Assembly (NCBI GenBank): GCA_018333995.1
Contig: JAGXSG010000012.1
Coordinates: forward strand, 1-43,559
Reading direction: 5' to 3'
DNA length: 43,559 bases
Source of the DNA: Clostridiales bacterium
GTDB lineage: Bacteria; Actinomycetota; Coriobacteriia; Anaerosomatales; SLCP01
In this document: piece after piece, positions 24,245-33,287 of the stretch
Numbering within the stretch: the first letter of the stretch is position 1
Layout: every line of letters begins with the position of its first letter
Translations under genes and position numbers: made by a program
The notes under the pieces: model-generated
Databases searched by the model: none
What the model saw: only the letters and a program-made list of their open reading frames with translations
Told to the model about the DNA's origin: nothing

Positions 24245-25050
24245 TCGCCGAGGAGGCTCCAGGACTCGCGCGCGCAGTAGGCGCGATCGCTCGAGATAGG
24301 GGCATGACGATCATTGCCGGCCCGTGCTCAGTGGAGAGCCGCGAGCAGATGCGCGAGGTAGCCTCGACGCTCATGGAGCTCGGCGTGCGGGTGATGCGCG
24401 GTGGCGCGTACAAACCGCGCACGTCGCCCTTCTCGTTCCAGGGCCTTGAGGAAAAGGGCCTAGAGCTCATGCGTGAGGCCGCCGATGAGTTTGGCTTGCT
24501 CGTGGTGACAGAGGTCGTGGACTCGGCGCACATCGAGATCGTAGACGCGTACGCTGATATCCTTCAGGTGGGCACGCGAAACATGGCGAATTTCTCACTC
24601 CTCAAAAAGATCGGTGAGGTGACCGCGGAGTCGCGCAAGCCGGTAGTGTTCAAGCGCGGCATGGCGGCGACGATCGAGGAGTGGCTCCAAGCGAGCAACT
24701 ACATCACGATGAGCGGCAACGAAAACGTGATCCTGTGCGAGCGGGGAATCCGCACGTTTGAGACGGCGACCCGCTTCACGCTTGACATAAGCGCGGTTCC
24801 GGTGGTCAAGAAGCTCTCGCTCCTGCCGATCATCGTGGATGTGTCACACCCTACCGGCTCTGCTGATCTCGTGCCAGCGGTCTCCCGTGCTTCGGTAGCG
24901 GTGGGGGCCGACGGCATAATGGTCGAGGCGCACCCCAACCCGCGCGAAGCGCTCTGTGACGGTCCGCAATCGCTCGACATGGCGGGACTTCGCGCACTCG
25001 TGGATGATCTTGCTGGTATCGCGAACGCGGTTGGCAAGGCGCTCACTTAG
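24241..25050 (+). CDS. aroF: DAHP synthase (type I beta)
   Basis: This enzyme condenses phosphoenolpyruvate and erythrose 4-phosphate, the first step of the shikimate pathway. The 269-residue TIM barrel has A-G-P-C-S-V-E (metal-binding Cys), [11 protein letters not shown]-x-x-F-Q-G, Q-V-G-T-R-N-M-N-like residues, F-K-R-G-M and D-V-S-H-P-T-G. It matches the short beta class without an N-terminal ferredoxin-like extension, so it lacks its own regulatory domain. The coupled chorismate mutase upstream could supply feedback control. Confidence 0.95.
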   Translation: MIAEEAPGLARAVGAIARDRGMTIIAGPCSVESREQMREVASTLMELGVRVMRGGAYKPRTSPFSFQGLEEKGLELMREAADEFGLLVVTEVVDSAHIEIVDAYADILQVGTRNMANFSLLKKIGEVTAESRKPVVFKRGMAATIEEWLQASNYITMSGNENVILCERGIRTFETATRFTLDISAVPVVKKLSLLPIIVDVSHPTGSADLVPAVSRASVAVGADGIMVEAHPNPREALCDGPQSLDMAGLRALVDDLAGIANAVGKALT

Positions 25051-25121
25051 TTGAGTTTGGCCGCCGTGGCGTCCATGCGTTCGCGGCAGGATGGCGCGTG
25101 CGACTCGGGAGCTGAAGCGTG

Positions 25122-25322
25122 ATGGCAAGCGGCACCGCGAGGTTCTGCGCGCACTGCGGCGCGGTAGGTGCGCGGCGGTGCGGCGCGTGTCATGTGTGCG
25201 GGCTGTCCGTGTGCGACCGGTGCGGCAACATCCAGTTCACCAAGGGTGAGAGACGCCCCGTGCATGACTCGTGCCTCAAGGAGACCAGCGACTCGTTCTC
25301 GATGATCAAATTCGTGAAGTAG
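25122..25322 (+). CDS. Small zinc-ribbon protein
   Basis: The 66-residue protein is dominated by C-x2-C pairs (C-A-H-C, C-G-A-C, C-G-L-S-V-C, C-D-R-C) that would bind one or two zinc ions. A short charged tail ends F-S-M-I-K-F-V-K. It has no signal peptide. GGGAG lies 10 bases before ATG 25122; GTG 25119 is an alternative adding one residue. Function is unknown. It lies between aroF and uvrD. Confidence 0.6.
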   Translation: MASGTARFCAHCGAVGARRCGACHVCGLSVCDRCGNIQFTKGERRPVHDSCLKETSDSFSMIKFVK

Positions 25323-25392
25323 CGAGCGCGGTGCGTGGAAGCCCATCGCACAATGGCGTACGGCAGCCCTTCCGTGCCTCACCTCTACCCGC

Positions 25393-25398
25393 TACACT
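25393..25398 (+). promoter_or_regulatory. Candidate -10 box close to the uvrD start
   Basis: TACACT lies only nine bases before ATG 25408. Transcription would then begin at or just before the start codon, giving a leaderless mRNA. No Shine-Dalgarno sequence is visible before this ATG, which agrees with that reading. The -35 region is weak. Confidence 0.35.
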
Positions 25399-25407
25399 GG
25401 CTCTCCC

Positions 25408-27675
25408 ATGACCATCGATCTTCTCACTCTCAACCCTGCCCAGCGTGACGCGGCGCTCACGACGGAAGGCCCCCTTCTCGTGCTGGCCGGCGCTGGCTCG
25501 GGAAAGACGCGCGTGCTCACGCATCGCATCGCGCGCCTCGTCGGAGAACTCGGCGTCTCAGCTGCCGAGATCCTCGCCATCACTTTCACCAACAAGGCAG
25601 CCGAGGAGATGCGTTCGCGCCTGGGCGCGCTCTGCGGTCCGTGCGTGCGGGCAATGTGGGTACTCACGTTCCACGCGATGTGTGTGCGGATGCTGCGCGC
25701 GGATGCCGCACGGGTGGGCCTCATTCGCACGTTCACCATCTACGACACTGACGACGCGAAGCGCATGATCGCGGCCGTGATGGCCGAGCTTTCCTACGAT
25801 CCCAAGCGGTACCCCGCCAACGCGATCATGAACCGAATCTCGGCCGCGAAAAGCGAACTTATCGAGCCCGCACAGTTCGCCCAGGCGGCGGTGAGCCCGC
25901 TTGACAAGGCGGCGGCGAAGGTCTTCCCGCTCTACCGCGCGCGAATGCGCGAGGCAAACGCGCTCGACTTTGACGACCTGCTCGTCGAGGCGCACCGTCT
26001 CCTCGCCGAGCACCCTGATGTTCTCTCGGCGTACCAGAAGCGCTTCCGCTACCTCCACGTCGACGAGTACCAGGACACCAATCACGCGCAGTATCGCATC
26101 GTGAACCTGCTCGCGGCGCGCCATCGCAATCTCATGGTGGTCGGCGACGACGACCAGTCGATCTACGGTTGGCGAGGTGCGGATATCGGCAACATTCTCG
26201 ATTTCGAGCGCGACTACCCGGAAGCGACCGTCGTCAAGCTCGAGCAGAACTATCGTTCGACGGCGACGATCCTCGCCGCGGCCAACGCGGTAGTCGCCAA
26301 CAACGCTGGGCGCAAACCCAAGACGCTGTGGACCGCGAACGTCGGCGGGGAGTCGATTAGCCGCTACCACGCGAGCGATGAGCGCGATGAGGCCCGTTTC
26401 GTCGCGACCGAAATCGAGCGCTTGCTGCGCGAAGACGGCCGCTCCTACGCCGATGCGGCCGTCTTCTATCGCACGAACGCCCAATCGCGCGTGCTCGAGG
26501 ACACGTTCCTGCGCGCCGGCGTACCCTACCAGATCGTGGGCGGTACACGATTCTTCGACCGCGCCGAGATCCGGGATGTCATGGCGTACGTGCGCGCGGT
26601 GGTGAATCCCGCCGACGAGGTTGCGCTCAAGCGCGTCGTGAACAAGCCCAAACGCGGCATTGGGGCGTCGACGATAGACAAGATCGAGTACGAGCGGATA
26701 CGCACCGGCATGGGGTTTGAAGACGCGATGCGCACCGCGGTGACCGCCGAGTGGCTCGGAACCGGTCCGCGCAGCAAGCTCGCGGCATTCATCGAGCTCA
26801 TCGAAGGGATGCGTGCGCTTGTGGCCGACGGCGGCGACCTGCGCGACTTAGTCGAGGCGATCATCGAGCGTTCCGCGCTCATCGGCGCGCTGGAGGCGGA
26901 GCGCACTATCGAAGCCGAGGGACGTATCGAAAACATCCGCGAGTTCTTTGGGGTGGTAGGAGAGTTTGCCGAGGCTCACCACGAAGCCGACTTGGCAGCC
27001 TTCATGGAGTGGGTCGCGCTGCGCACAGACATCGACACGCTCGTCGACGGCGAACGGGCGGTCACGATGATGACGATCCACTCGGCCAAAGGCCTTGAGT
27101 TCCCGGTGGTGTTCATCGTGGGCCTCGAGGACCAGATCTTCCCGCACGCCAACTCCATGCATGACGCTTCCGGTCTCGAAGAGGAGCGACGTCTCGCATA
27201 CGTGGGCATCACGCGTGCCCGCGAGCGTCTCTACCTCACCCACGCGTACGCGCGTAACCTCTACGGTGCCACGCAGCACAACCCGCCGAGCCGCTTCATC
27301 GCCGAGATACCCGAGGAGCACGTAACCGCAAGCGGGCTCGGCTCTGCGGGCTTGAGTGGGGCCGGGTACGGACGCCGGGGCGCGGGCTCGCGCGGTTCCG
27401 GGCATGGCTTCGGGCCATCTGGCGCTTCTCGCGGGCTTGGTGCGGGCGAGGCCGGAGGCGGTCGTGTCTTCGGGAGCGGTCATTCCGTGCGTGCTGAGGC
27501 CGCTGCCGCGAACCCCGCGGAGTCCTTCGAGCCCGGTACCACCGTCGAGCACAAGATATTCGGACTCGGCCGCATCATCTCAGTCGACGGCGACAAGCTC
27601 ACGATCGCCTTCGAAAAAGCGGGTACCAAGAAGTTACTTGCTGGTTTCGCGCCGCTGCGCAACGTGCGAGACTAG
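25408..27675 (+). CDS. pcrA: UvrD/PcrA-type ATP-dependent DNA helicase
   Basis: This SF1A 3'-5' helicase unwinds DNA in excision repair and removes recombination proteins. The 755-residue protein has all helicase motifs: Q-motif L-N-x-x-Q at the start, Walker A G-A-G-S-G-K-T (28-34), T-F-T-N-K-A-A-x-E-M, Walker B D-E-Y-Q-D-T, G-D-D-D-Q-S-I-Y-G-W-R-G, Q-N-Y-R-S, T-I-H-S-A-K-G-L-E-F, and V-G-I-T-R-A-R. A Gly/Ser/Arg-rich linker (about 640-700) leads to a C-terminal Tudor-like domain (V-x-H-x-x-F-G-x-G), as in PcrA, which binds RNA polymerase. The UvrD/PcrA class is certain; the PcrA name fits Gram-positive usage. Confidence 0.95.
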   Translation: MTIDLLTLNPAQRDAALTTEGPLLVLAGAGSGKTRVLTHRIARLVGELGVSAAEILAITFTNKAAEEMRSRLGALCGPCVRAMWVLTFHAMCVRMLRADAARVGLIRTFTIYDTDDAKRMIAAVMAELSYDPKRYPANAIMNRISAAKSELIEPAQFAQAAVSPLDKAAAKVFPLYRARMREANALDFDDLLVEAHRLLAEHPDVLSAYQKRFRYLHVDEYQDTNHAQYRIVNLLAARHRNLMVVGDDDQSIYGWRGADIGNILDFERDYPEATVVKLEQNYRSTATILAAANAVVANNAGRKPKTLWTANVGGESISRYHASDERDEARFVATEIERLLREDGRSYADAAVFYRTNAQSRVLEDTFLRAGVPYQIVGGTRFFDRAEIRDVMAYVRAVVNPADEVALKRVVNKPKRGIGASTIDKIEYERIRTGMGFEDAMRTAVTAEWLGTGPRSKLAAFIELIEGMRALVADGGDLRDLVEAIIERSALIGALEAERTIEAEGRIENIREFFGVVGEFAEAHHEADLAAFMEWVALRTDIDTLVDGERAVTMMTIHSAKGLEFPVVFIVGLEDQIFPHANSMHDASGLEEERRLAYVGITRARERLYLTHAYARNLYGATQHNPPSRFIAEIPEEHVTASGLGSAGLSGAGYGRRGAGSRGSGHGFGPSGASRGLGAGEAGGGRVFGSGHSVRAEAAAANPAESFEPGTTVEHKIFGLGRIISVDGDKLTIAFEKAGTKKLLAGFAPLRNVRD

Positions 27676-27712
27676 ACCCCACGACCGCATCAGATCGGAG
27701 GTAGACTGACCG

Positions 27713-29338
27713 ATGGGTCCCGTGCTTGTCTTTGGCCACAAGAACCCAGACAACGACTCCATTTGCTCGGCGGTCGCGTATGCACACCTGAAGAACCTCA
27801 CCGACGCGCACAACGTTTACGTCCCGGTGCGCCTCGGGGCGGTGGCCCCGGAAACGGAGTGGGTGTTCGCGCGCTTTGGTGTGGCGCTGCCCGAGGAGAT
27901 CATCCACGTGCGTACCCGCGTTCGTGACGTCATGACCACGGATGTCGTCACGGTCGGCGCGGACACGACGATGCTCGACGTCGGCCGCATCATGCGCGAG
28001 CACAATGTCCGTGCGTTGCCGGTGGTGGAGGACGGAGTCGTCCGCGGCCTCGTCAATCAGCGGATCCTCGCGGAAGCGTACCTCAGCGAGACCGAGATGC
28101 GCGGCTTCGCGGATGTGTCCGTGACCGTGGGCCACCTCGTCGATGTACTCGATGGCGAGTTGCTTGCAGGTGATGCCGCAGCGACCCTTTCGGGCAACGT
28201 GCTGATCGGGGCCATGGAGCCGGAGACGATGCGCGGATACATCAGCCCTGGCGACACCATCATCGTGGGAGACCGTCGCCGCACCCAGCCTATGGCTCTC
28301 CAAGCGGGCATTGCATGCCTCATCGTGAGCGGGGGCCACAGGCCTGCCGCCGACGTGCTCACCCTCGCCGCCGAGAAGGGCGCGGCCGTCATCGCAACGC
28401 ACCACGACACGTTTGGTACCGCCCGGCTCGTCAATCTCTCGCACACCGTCGCCGACATCATGGACACCGACATCCTCACCTTCCATCCCGACACACTCCT
28501 CGCCGAGGCGGTCGAGGATTTGTTTGGCTCGACGCATCGCGAGGCCCTCGTGCTCGACACGGAGCGCCGTGTCGCCGGCATTCTGACGCGCACTAACGTT
28601 GTGCGGGGCGATCGCCGGCGTGTGGTGCTTGTCGATCACAATGAAGTCGCGCAGTCGGCGCCTGGGGTCGAGGAGGCGGCGGTCATCGAGGTCGTCGATC
28701 ACCACCGGATCGGTGACATCCAGACGACCGGCCCCATCCTGTTCCTCAACATCCCGGTGGGGGCGACCGCGACGATCGTCGCGCTGCGCTACGAGGAACT
28801 CGGCGTGAGCATACCGGTCGCTATGGCCGGGATCCTGCTCGCCGCCGTTCTCACCGATACGGTCCTGCTCAAATCACCCACCACCACCGATACAGATCGT
28901 GCTGTGGCCGAACGGCTCGCGCGCAGGGTCGGGGTTGACGCGGCGGAGTTTGGGATGGAGATGTTTCGCGCTCGGGGGGCCGGGCGGGCGTTTTCCGCAG
29001 AGCGCGTGGTGAAGGCCGATCTCAAGGAGTATCGTGCCGGCGACAATCTGACGGCGATCGGCCAGATCGAGACGGTCGACATCGCCGAGGTGATGGAGCA
29101 CGTAGGTGAGGTCAGGCGCGTGATGGAGTCACTTCGCGAGGCGCGCGGATACGACCTCGTACTGCTCATGGTGACCGATGTGGTGCGCGAGGGTAGCGAG
29201 ATCATTGCGGCCGGGAATATCCGGCTAGCCGAGCGCGCGCTCGGCATCTCGCTCGATGGCGGCTCCGCATGGATGGAGGGCGTGCTCTCCCGGAAGAAGC
29301 AGGTCGCGGCCCGGCTCGTCGACGCCGCCGGAGCGTAG
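27713..29338 (+). CDS. Manganese-dependent inorganic pyrophosphatase with CBS and DRTGG domains
   Basis: This family II pyrophosphatase hydrolyses pyrophosphate in the cytoplasm, pulling biosynthetic reactions forward. The 541-residue protein has the DHH-type catalytic domain split by regulatory domains. G-H-x-N-P-D-N-D-S (residues 8-16) is followed by a CBS domain (about 66-125), a DRTGG domain (about 130-245), a second CBS (about 246-300), then V-D-H-N-E and V-D-H-H-R-I-G-D and the C-terminal DHHA2 lobe. CBS pairs in such enzymes bind adenine nucleotides (inhibitory AMP/ADP, activating ApnA), so activity should follow energy state. GGAGG precedes ATG 27713. Confidence 0.95.
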   Translation: MGPVLVFGHKNPDNDSICSAVAYAHLKNLTDAHNVYVPVRLGAVAPETEWVFARFGVALPEEIIHVRTRVRDVMTTDVVTVGADTTMLDVGRIMREHNVRALPVVEDGVVRGLVNQRILAEAYLSETEMRGFADVSVTVGHLVDVLDGELLAGDAAATLSGNVLIGAMEPETMRGYISPGDTIIVGDRRRTQPMALQAGIACLIVSGGHRPAADVLTLAAEKGAAVIATHHDTFGTARLVNLSHTVADIMDTDILTFHPDTLLAEAVEDLFGSTHREALVLDTERRVAGILTRTNVVRGDRRRVVLVDHNEVAQSAPGVEEAAVIEVVDHHRIGDIQTTGPILFLNIPVGATATIVALRYEELGVSIPVAMAGILLAAVLTDTVLLKSPTTTDTDRAVAERLARRVGVDAAEFGMEMFRARGAGRAFSAERVVKADLKEYRAGDNLTAIGQIETVDIAEVMEHVGEVRRVMESLREARGYDLVLLMVTDVVREGSEIIAAGNIRLAERALGISLDGGSAWMEGVLSRKKQVAARLVDAAGA

Positions 29339-29347
29339 GAGGCTACG

Positions 29348-30034
29348 ATGAACGGTCGTCCGCGCTCACTCAAGGGAGTCAACCCGTGGAGTCGCGACCT
29401 GGGGCCGGGCTTGGCCGTCGTGGCGGCTGGCGTGGCGTTAGTGCTTTTCCTTGGGCTGACTGCGGCGATTCTGCTATTTCCCGCATTCCAACAGACCGAT
29501 CAGCGCATCTCGGCGGCAGTGCGCGACGTGCAGGTGCCGGGGCTCATCGCGTTTGCGGAGTTGCTCACCACGCTCGGGGACGTTGTGGTGATGGTGTTGC
29601 TCACTGTCGTGGGAGTGTTGCTCCTGCTGCTGAAACGATGGCGAGCGGAGGCTGTGTTGCTCGCGGTGACGATGGCCGTAGGCATGGCGGCTGGCACGGT
29701 GCTCAAGGAGGTTGTTGAGCGCGCCCGGCCGGGCATCGAAATCGCACGGATACCAGTGCCGGAGTGCTACTCGTTTCCCTCGGGGCACGCGCTCGCGGCG
29801 ATTCTGTTCTTCGGAGTGATCGCCTTTGTTGTGTTCGTGCGTGCGGAGCGGGTCAGCGTCAAGTTCGGCGGAATCATCGCGTGCACCCTGCTCGCGGTCG
29901 GCGTGGCACTCTCGCGCGTCTACTTAGGCGTGCATTATCTCGGCGACATCGTCGCGTCGTGGTTGCTCGGTTCAGCGTTCCTCACGGTGTTTGTGGCCGG
30001 GTATGTCTGGCGGGTTACCGCGCGCGACCGATGA
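29348..30034 (+). CDS. PAP2-family membrane phosphatase
   Basis: The 228-residue protein has five to six predicted membrane segments and the three PAP2 motifs: K-E-V-V-E-R-A-R-P, F-P-S-G-H-A and S-R-V-Y-L-G-V-H-Y-L-G-D. The two histidines and the arginine form the catalytic site for removing phosphate from lipids such as undecaprenyl pyrophosphate or phosphatidic acid at the outer face of the membrane. The exact lipid cannot be read from sequence. It begins nine bases after the pyrophosphatase stop, so the two are probably co-transcribed. It converges with phoR. Confidence 0.9.
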   Translation: MNGRPRSLKGVNPWSRDLGPGLAVVAAGVALVLFLGLTAAILLFPAFQQTDQRISAAVRDVQVPGLIAFAELLTTLGDVVVMVLLTVVGVLLLLLKRWRAEAVLLAVTMAVGMAAGTVLKEVVERARPGIEIARIPVPECYSFPSGHALAAILFFGVIAFVVFVRAERVSVKFGGIIACTLLAVGVALSRVYLGVHYLGDIVASWLLGSAFLTVFVAGYVWRVTARDR

Positions 30035-30085
30035 TAGTGGCGGAGGCCTCGGGCGCGAAGGCGGCTGTGCCGACCGCCGCGGCCC

Positions 30086-31462
30086 TCATCGTGCCCGCAG
30101 CAAGGTGAGGGTGAACGCCGATCCCTGGTCCGGCTCGGAGGCGACCTCTACCGATCCCGTCGAGCGTTCCGCCACGTGGCGGACGAGCGCGAGCCCGAGT
30201 CCGGTGCCGCCGCTGTTGCGCGAGCGAGCCCGATCCACGCGGTAGAAGCGTTCGAAGATTCGCGGCACGTCCTCGGAAGGAATTCCGATCCCGGTGTCTG
30301 TCACCGTCAGCCGTACGACGTCGGCGTCAGCTCCGATCGACACAGTAACCGAGCCGCTCTCTGTGTAGGTGATCGCGTTATCGAGCAGGTTGTCGAGCGC
30401 GACCGCGACGTCGGTTGGATCCGCTTTCGCGAACACGCCCTCATCACTCACCTCGGTGTCGTCGACGAGAAGCGCGAGACCCCGCTCGCTCGATGCCGCG
30501 CGGTGCCCGGCAATGGCGTTATCGACGACCGCACGGATGTCGGTCACGCTTTCCGGGGCGGGGGTAGATTCGAGCCGGGAGAGGTCGAGGAGGTCGGTCA
30601 CCAGGCGGCTGAGACGGGCTGACTCCTGTTCGATCCGGCTCGCAAACGTGAGCGCCTGGTCGGTATCGCCATCCTCGGCGGCGTGCATCGCGGATTCGGC
30701 GAGCAGGTGAATCGCCGCCACGGGGGTCTTGAGCTCGTGACTTGCGTTTGCCACGAAGTCGCGGCGTACGCGCTCGAGCCGCGTGCGCTCCGTCGTGTCG
30801 CTCACGACCACGAGGGTTCGGCCGTGGCGCTCGGTGGGATTGAGGGGCATCACGACTACTCGCACGGTGCGGCCGGAAGGGTCGGGCAGGCATTCCTCGG
30901 TGGTCGCCTCGGTCGAATCGAGGTGGCCCAAGATGATGCCGCGCACGGGTGCCGGGAGCTCAGTTTCGGAAAGCTGGCGGTCACGCCATCCTCGAGCAGG
31001 CGGCCGGAACATGAGGCTCGTCGCGTTGTTCGCAAACACGATGCGATCGTCGTGGAGCAGGAGCACGGCGTCGGTAAGGCCGTCGAGGACGGCTCGAAGG
31101 TTGGCTTGCTCGGCTTCTGACTCGGCCAAACGGTCGCGCATCTGGGTTCTCAGGTCTGTGAGCGCGTCCGCGAGTTCGGCGAGTCCACCGCCGTCGAGCG
31201 GTACCGCGACCCGGAGGTTTCCCTCGGCAATCGAACGTGCTGCGGCAGAGAGGCGTTCGACGGGACTCGCCGCTCGTGCGGAAAGCCGGATCGTGAGCGC
31301 GAGCGCGCAGACGAGGGCCGTTGCGAACACGAGCCAGAAGTGTCGCGGGGACGTGACGGTCGTCAACACCCAGCCCGATACGAGCACACCCGCGACCGCG
31401 AGGATGCCGGCCGTCAGACGCGCCCGGTACGAGCCGATACGGCGGCGCACAGTGGTGATCAC
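30086..31462 (-). CDS. phoR: PhoR-like sensor histidine kinase
   Basis: The 458-residue protein has two membrane segments close together (about residues 10-28 and 34-52) with almost no outside loop. A HAMP-like linker, a PAS domain (about 125-225), a HisKA domain with phospho-acceptor H242 in S-H-E-L-K-T-P, and an HATPase domain with N-L-L-D-N-A and D-T-G-I-G-I-P follow. The lack of an extracellular sensor is typical of PhoR, which senses phosphate through the Pst transporter. Its position beside phoB and opposite pstS supports this. GTG 31462 overlaps the phoB stop (GTGA), but a GGAGG abuts it, so the GTG at 31450 remains possible. Confidence 0.88.
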   Translation of the reverse strand: MITTVRRRIGSYRARLTAGILAVAGVLVSGWVLTTVTSPRHFWLVFATALVCALALTIRLSARAASPVERLSAAARSIAEGNLRVAVPLDGGGLAELADALTDLRTQMRDRLAESEAEQANLRAVLDGLTDAVLLLHDDRIVFANNATSLMFRPPARGWRDRQLSETELPAPVRGIILGHLDSTEATTEECLPDPSGRTVRVVVMPLNPTERHGRTLVVVSDTTERTRLERVRRDFVANASHELKTPVAAIHLLAESAMHAAEDGDTDQALTFASRIEQESARLSRLVTDLLDLSRLESTPAPESVTDIRAVVDNAIAGHRAASSERGLALLVDDTEVSDEGVFAKADPTDVAVALDNLLDNAITYTESGSVTVSIGADADVVRLTVTDTGIGIPSEDVPRIFERFYRVDRARSRNSGGTGLGLALVRHVAERSTGSVEVASEPDQGSAFTLTLLRAR

Positions 31463-32187
31463 CCTCCGGCGTCGATTGCGTCCGTGGAGACGTCTCCTTT
31501 GGGAACCGGGTCGAATCGGTATCCCATACCATGGACGGTGTGGATGTAGTCGTACGCGCTCGGTTCCTCGACCGCTTGGCGGAGTCTGCGGATATGTACG
31601 TCGATCGTGCGCGAAGAGGGCAGGAATTCGTAGCCCCATACGTGCCGCGCCAGCCTCTCCCTTGTCTGCAACGTGCCTTCGTTACGGGCGAGCGCTACGA
31701 GCAGTTGGAACTCTTTCAACCGTAGCCTGGCGGGCTTTCCTGCCACGCTTACGCGAAGCTCGCTCGGCTCGATGTAGAGGTCCCCTGTCGCGATGGGCTC
31801 GTCGGCTGTCAGGACGGCGCGCTCGCGGACGCGGCGAAGGTTTGCCCGGACACGGGCGAGAAGCTCTTCCATCGAGAACGGCTTGGTCATGTAGTCGTCA
31901 GCTCCCGCGTCGAGACCGCGAACCTTGTCGCGTTCCTGGTCGAGCGCGGTGACCATTATGATCGCCGTCTGCGAGTCGACTTTACGGAACTGCTCGGCGA
32001 AGGAGTAGCCGTCTGTGCCGGGCAACATGATGTCGAGGATGATTACGTCAGGTGGCTCCTCGCGGGCGATCTGCAACGCTTGATAACCGTCGGGGCAAAG
32101 GGTGGCGTCGAACCCCGCGCGCCGCAATGCGTACTCGACCGTCTGGCCGATGATGGGATCGTCTTCAACGACGAGGACTCGTGCCAT
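31459..32187 (-). CDS. phoB: PhoB-like response regulator
   Basis: The 242-residue OmpR-family regulator has a receiver domain with acidic pocket E8-D9-D10, phosphorylated D52 in I-L-D-I-M-L-P, and M-T-K-P-F. A C-terminal winged helix follows, with the S-S-R-T-I-D-V-H-I-R-R-L-R-Q recognition helix. When phosphorylated by PhoR it should activate phosphate-starvation genes. It is divergent from pstS; the repeats between them are likely its binding sites. ATG 32187 is the family-like start; an upstream in-frame extension lacks homology-like sequence. Confidence 0.92.
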   Translation of the reverse strand: MARVLVVEDDPIIGQTVEYALRRAGFDATLCPDGYQALQIAREEPPDVIILDIMLPGTDGYSFAEQFRKVDSQTAIIMVTALDQERDKVRGLDAGADDYMTKPFSMEELLARVRANLRRVRERAVLTADEPIATGDLYIEPSELRVSVAGKPARLRLKEFQLLVALARNEGTLQTRERLARHVWGYEFLPSSRTIDVHIRRLRQAVEEPSAYDYIHTVHGMGYRFDPVPKGDVSTDAIDAGG

Positions 32188-32258
32188 GCTCTGGTCGGTC
32201 CTTCCGGTAGGGGGCGGACACGCACATCTTTGCACGGCTTGCGCACGATACAATCCAG

Positions 32259-32296
32259 TGTAACAATAGTTTTACTCATTGCTTACCGGAGTTTAC
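32259..32296 (+). promoter_or_regulatory. PHO-box-like tandem direct repeats upstream of pstS
   Basis: Four hexamers ending in AC recur in helical phase: TGTAAC (32259), TTTTAC (32270), GCTTAC (32281) and GTTTAC (32291), at 11-, 11- and 10-base steps. Tandem repeats with 11-base period are how PhoB/PhoP-type regulators bind DNA, and the GTTTAC(C) core recalls the GTTCACC unit of actinobacterial PHO boxes. The block lies between phoB and pstS, so it may serve both directions. Confidence 0.6.
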
Positions 32297-32343
32297 AAAG
32301 GTGCAACCAAACCACCCCTCTTTTCACCATAGCATTCATGTAA

Positions 32344-32364
32344 CCGCCGGACCGATTCCGGTGG
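32344..32364 (+). repeat. Small hairpin in the pstS leader
   Basis: A 7-bp stem, including one G-T wobble, pairs 32344-32350 with 32358-32364 around a 7-base loop, 36 bases before the pstS start. It could stabilise the message or bind a regulator; nothing more can be said. Confidence 0.3.
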
Positions 32365-32399
32365 GGTGCGTGGCATACTACGGTAAGGAGAGGTATTAA

Positions 32400-33284
32400 G
32401 TGAAAGCGAAGAAGCTATTTTCGTTCGCGCTTGTCGCGGTGCTCTCACTCGGAGTGATGGGCCTCGCGGGGTGTGGCACTGGCACTACGAATGAGCCCGC
32501 AGGAGACACTTCGGCCGAGGAACTCACCGGCTCGATCACCGTGGGCGGCTCGGACACGATGGTAAACCTTGCTCAGGCACTCGCCGAGGTCTTCATGGAT
32601 GAGAACGCTGGTGTCGACATCTCGGTAACCGGTGGCGGCACCGGTACGGGTATCGCCGCGCTTATCAACGGCACCGTTGATTTCGCGAATGGCTCCCGCC
32701 CGATGAAGGACGAGGAGAAGGTCGAGGCCGAGGCCGCCAATGGTAGCGCGCCGGTCGAGTACACCGTGGCCTACGATGGTATCGCCGTGATTGTGAACCC
32801 CGCGCTCGGTGTCGACGGTCTCACCCTCGCTCAGCTCGGCGCGATCTACCGCGGCGAGATCGTCAACTGGAGCGAGGTGGGCGGTCCCGATAAGGAAATC
32901 GTGGTGCTCTCGCGTGATAGCGCGTCAGGCACGTATGAATTCTTCCTCGAGACGGTCGTACAGGCCGAAGACGAGGAAGCCCTATACGCCACGACCGCGC
33001 GCCTCCTGCCCTCCACGCAGGCTATCGTCGATGAGACCGTCGCCAACGACGGCGCTATCGGATACGTGGGACTTGGCTACGTTGTTCCGGAGGTGGAGGT
33101 GCTCGAGATCGATGGTGTCGCGGCGAGCGCCGGCGTTGTCAAAGACGGTAGCTACACGATTGCCCGTCCGCTGTTCATGTATGCCGCCGTCGAACCGGAT
33201 GGCGCGGCGCAGGTGTTCATCGAGTGGATCCTCGGTGATGGTCAGGCGGTCGTTGAGGAGCTCGGCTTTGTGACGGTCCAGTAA
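32400..33284 (+). CDS. pstS: Phosphate-binding lipoprotein PstS
   Basis: PstS captures phosphate outside the membrane for the Pst ABC transporter. The 294-residue precursor has a lipoprotein signal with the lipobox L-A-G-C (Cys at about 25). The ligand-binding fold has G-S-D-T-M and G-G-G-T-G-T-G-I near the start, the A-N-G-S-R-P-M segment, and R-D-S-A-S-G-T-Y, the classical phosphate-binding residues. AAGGAGAGG six bases before GTG 32400 gives a strong ribosome site. It is the first gene of pstSCAB, under probable PhoB control. Confidence 0.96.
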   Translation: MKAKKLFSFALVAVLSLGVMGLAGCGTGTTNEPAGDTSAEELTGSITVGGSDTMVNLAQALAEVFMDENAGVDISVTGGGTGTGIAALINGTVDFANGSRPMKDEEKVEAEAANGSAPVEYTVAYDGIAVIVNPALGVDGLTLAQLGAIYRGEIVNWSEVGGPDKEIVVLSRDSASGTYEFFLETVVQAEDEEALYATTARLLPSTQAIVDETVANDGAIGYVGLGYVVPEVEVLEIDGVAASAGVVKDGSYTIARPLFMYAAVEPDGAAQVFIEWILGDGQAVVEELGFVTVQ

Positions 33285-33287
33285 CTG

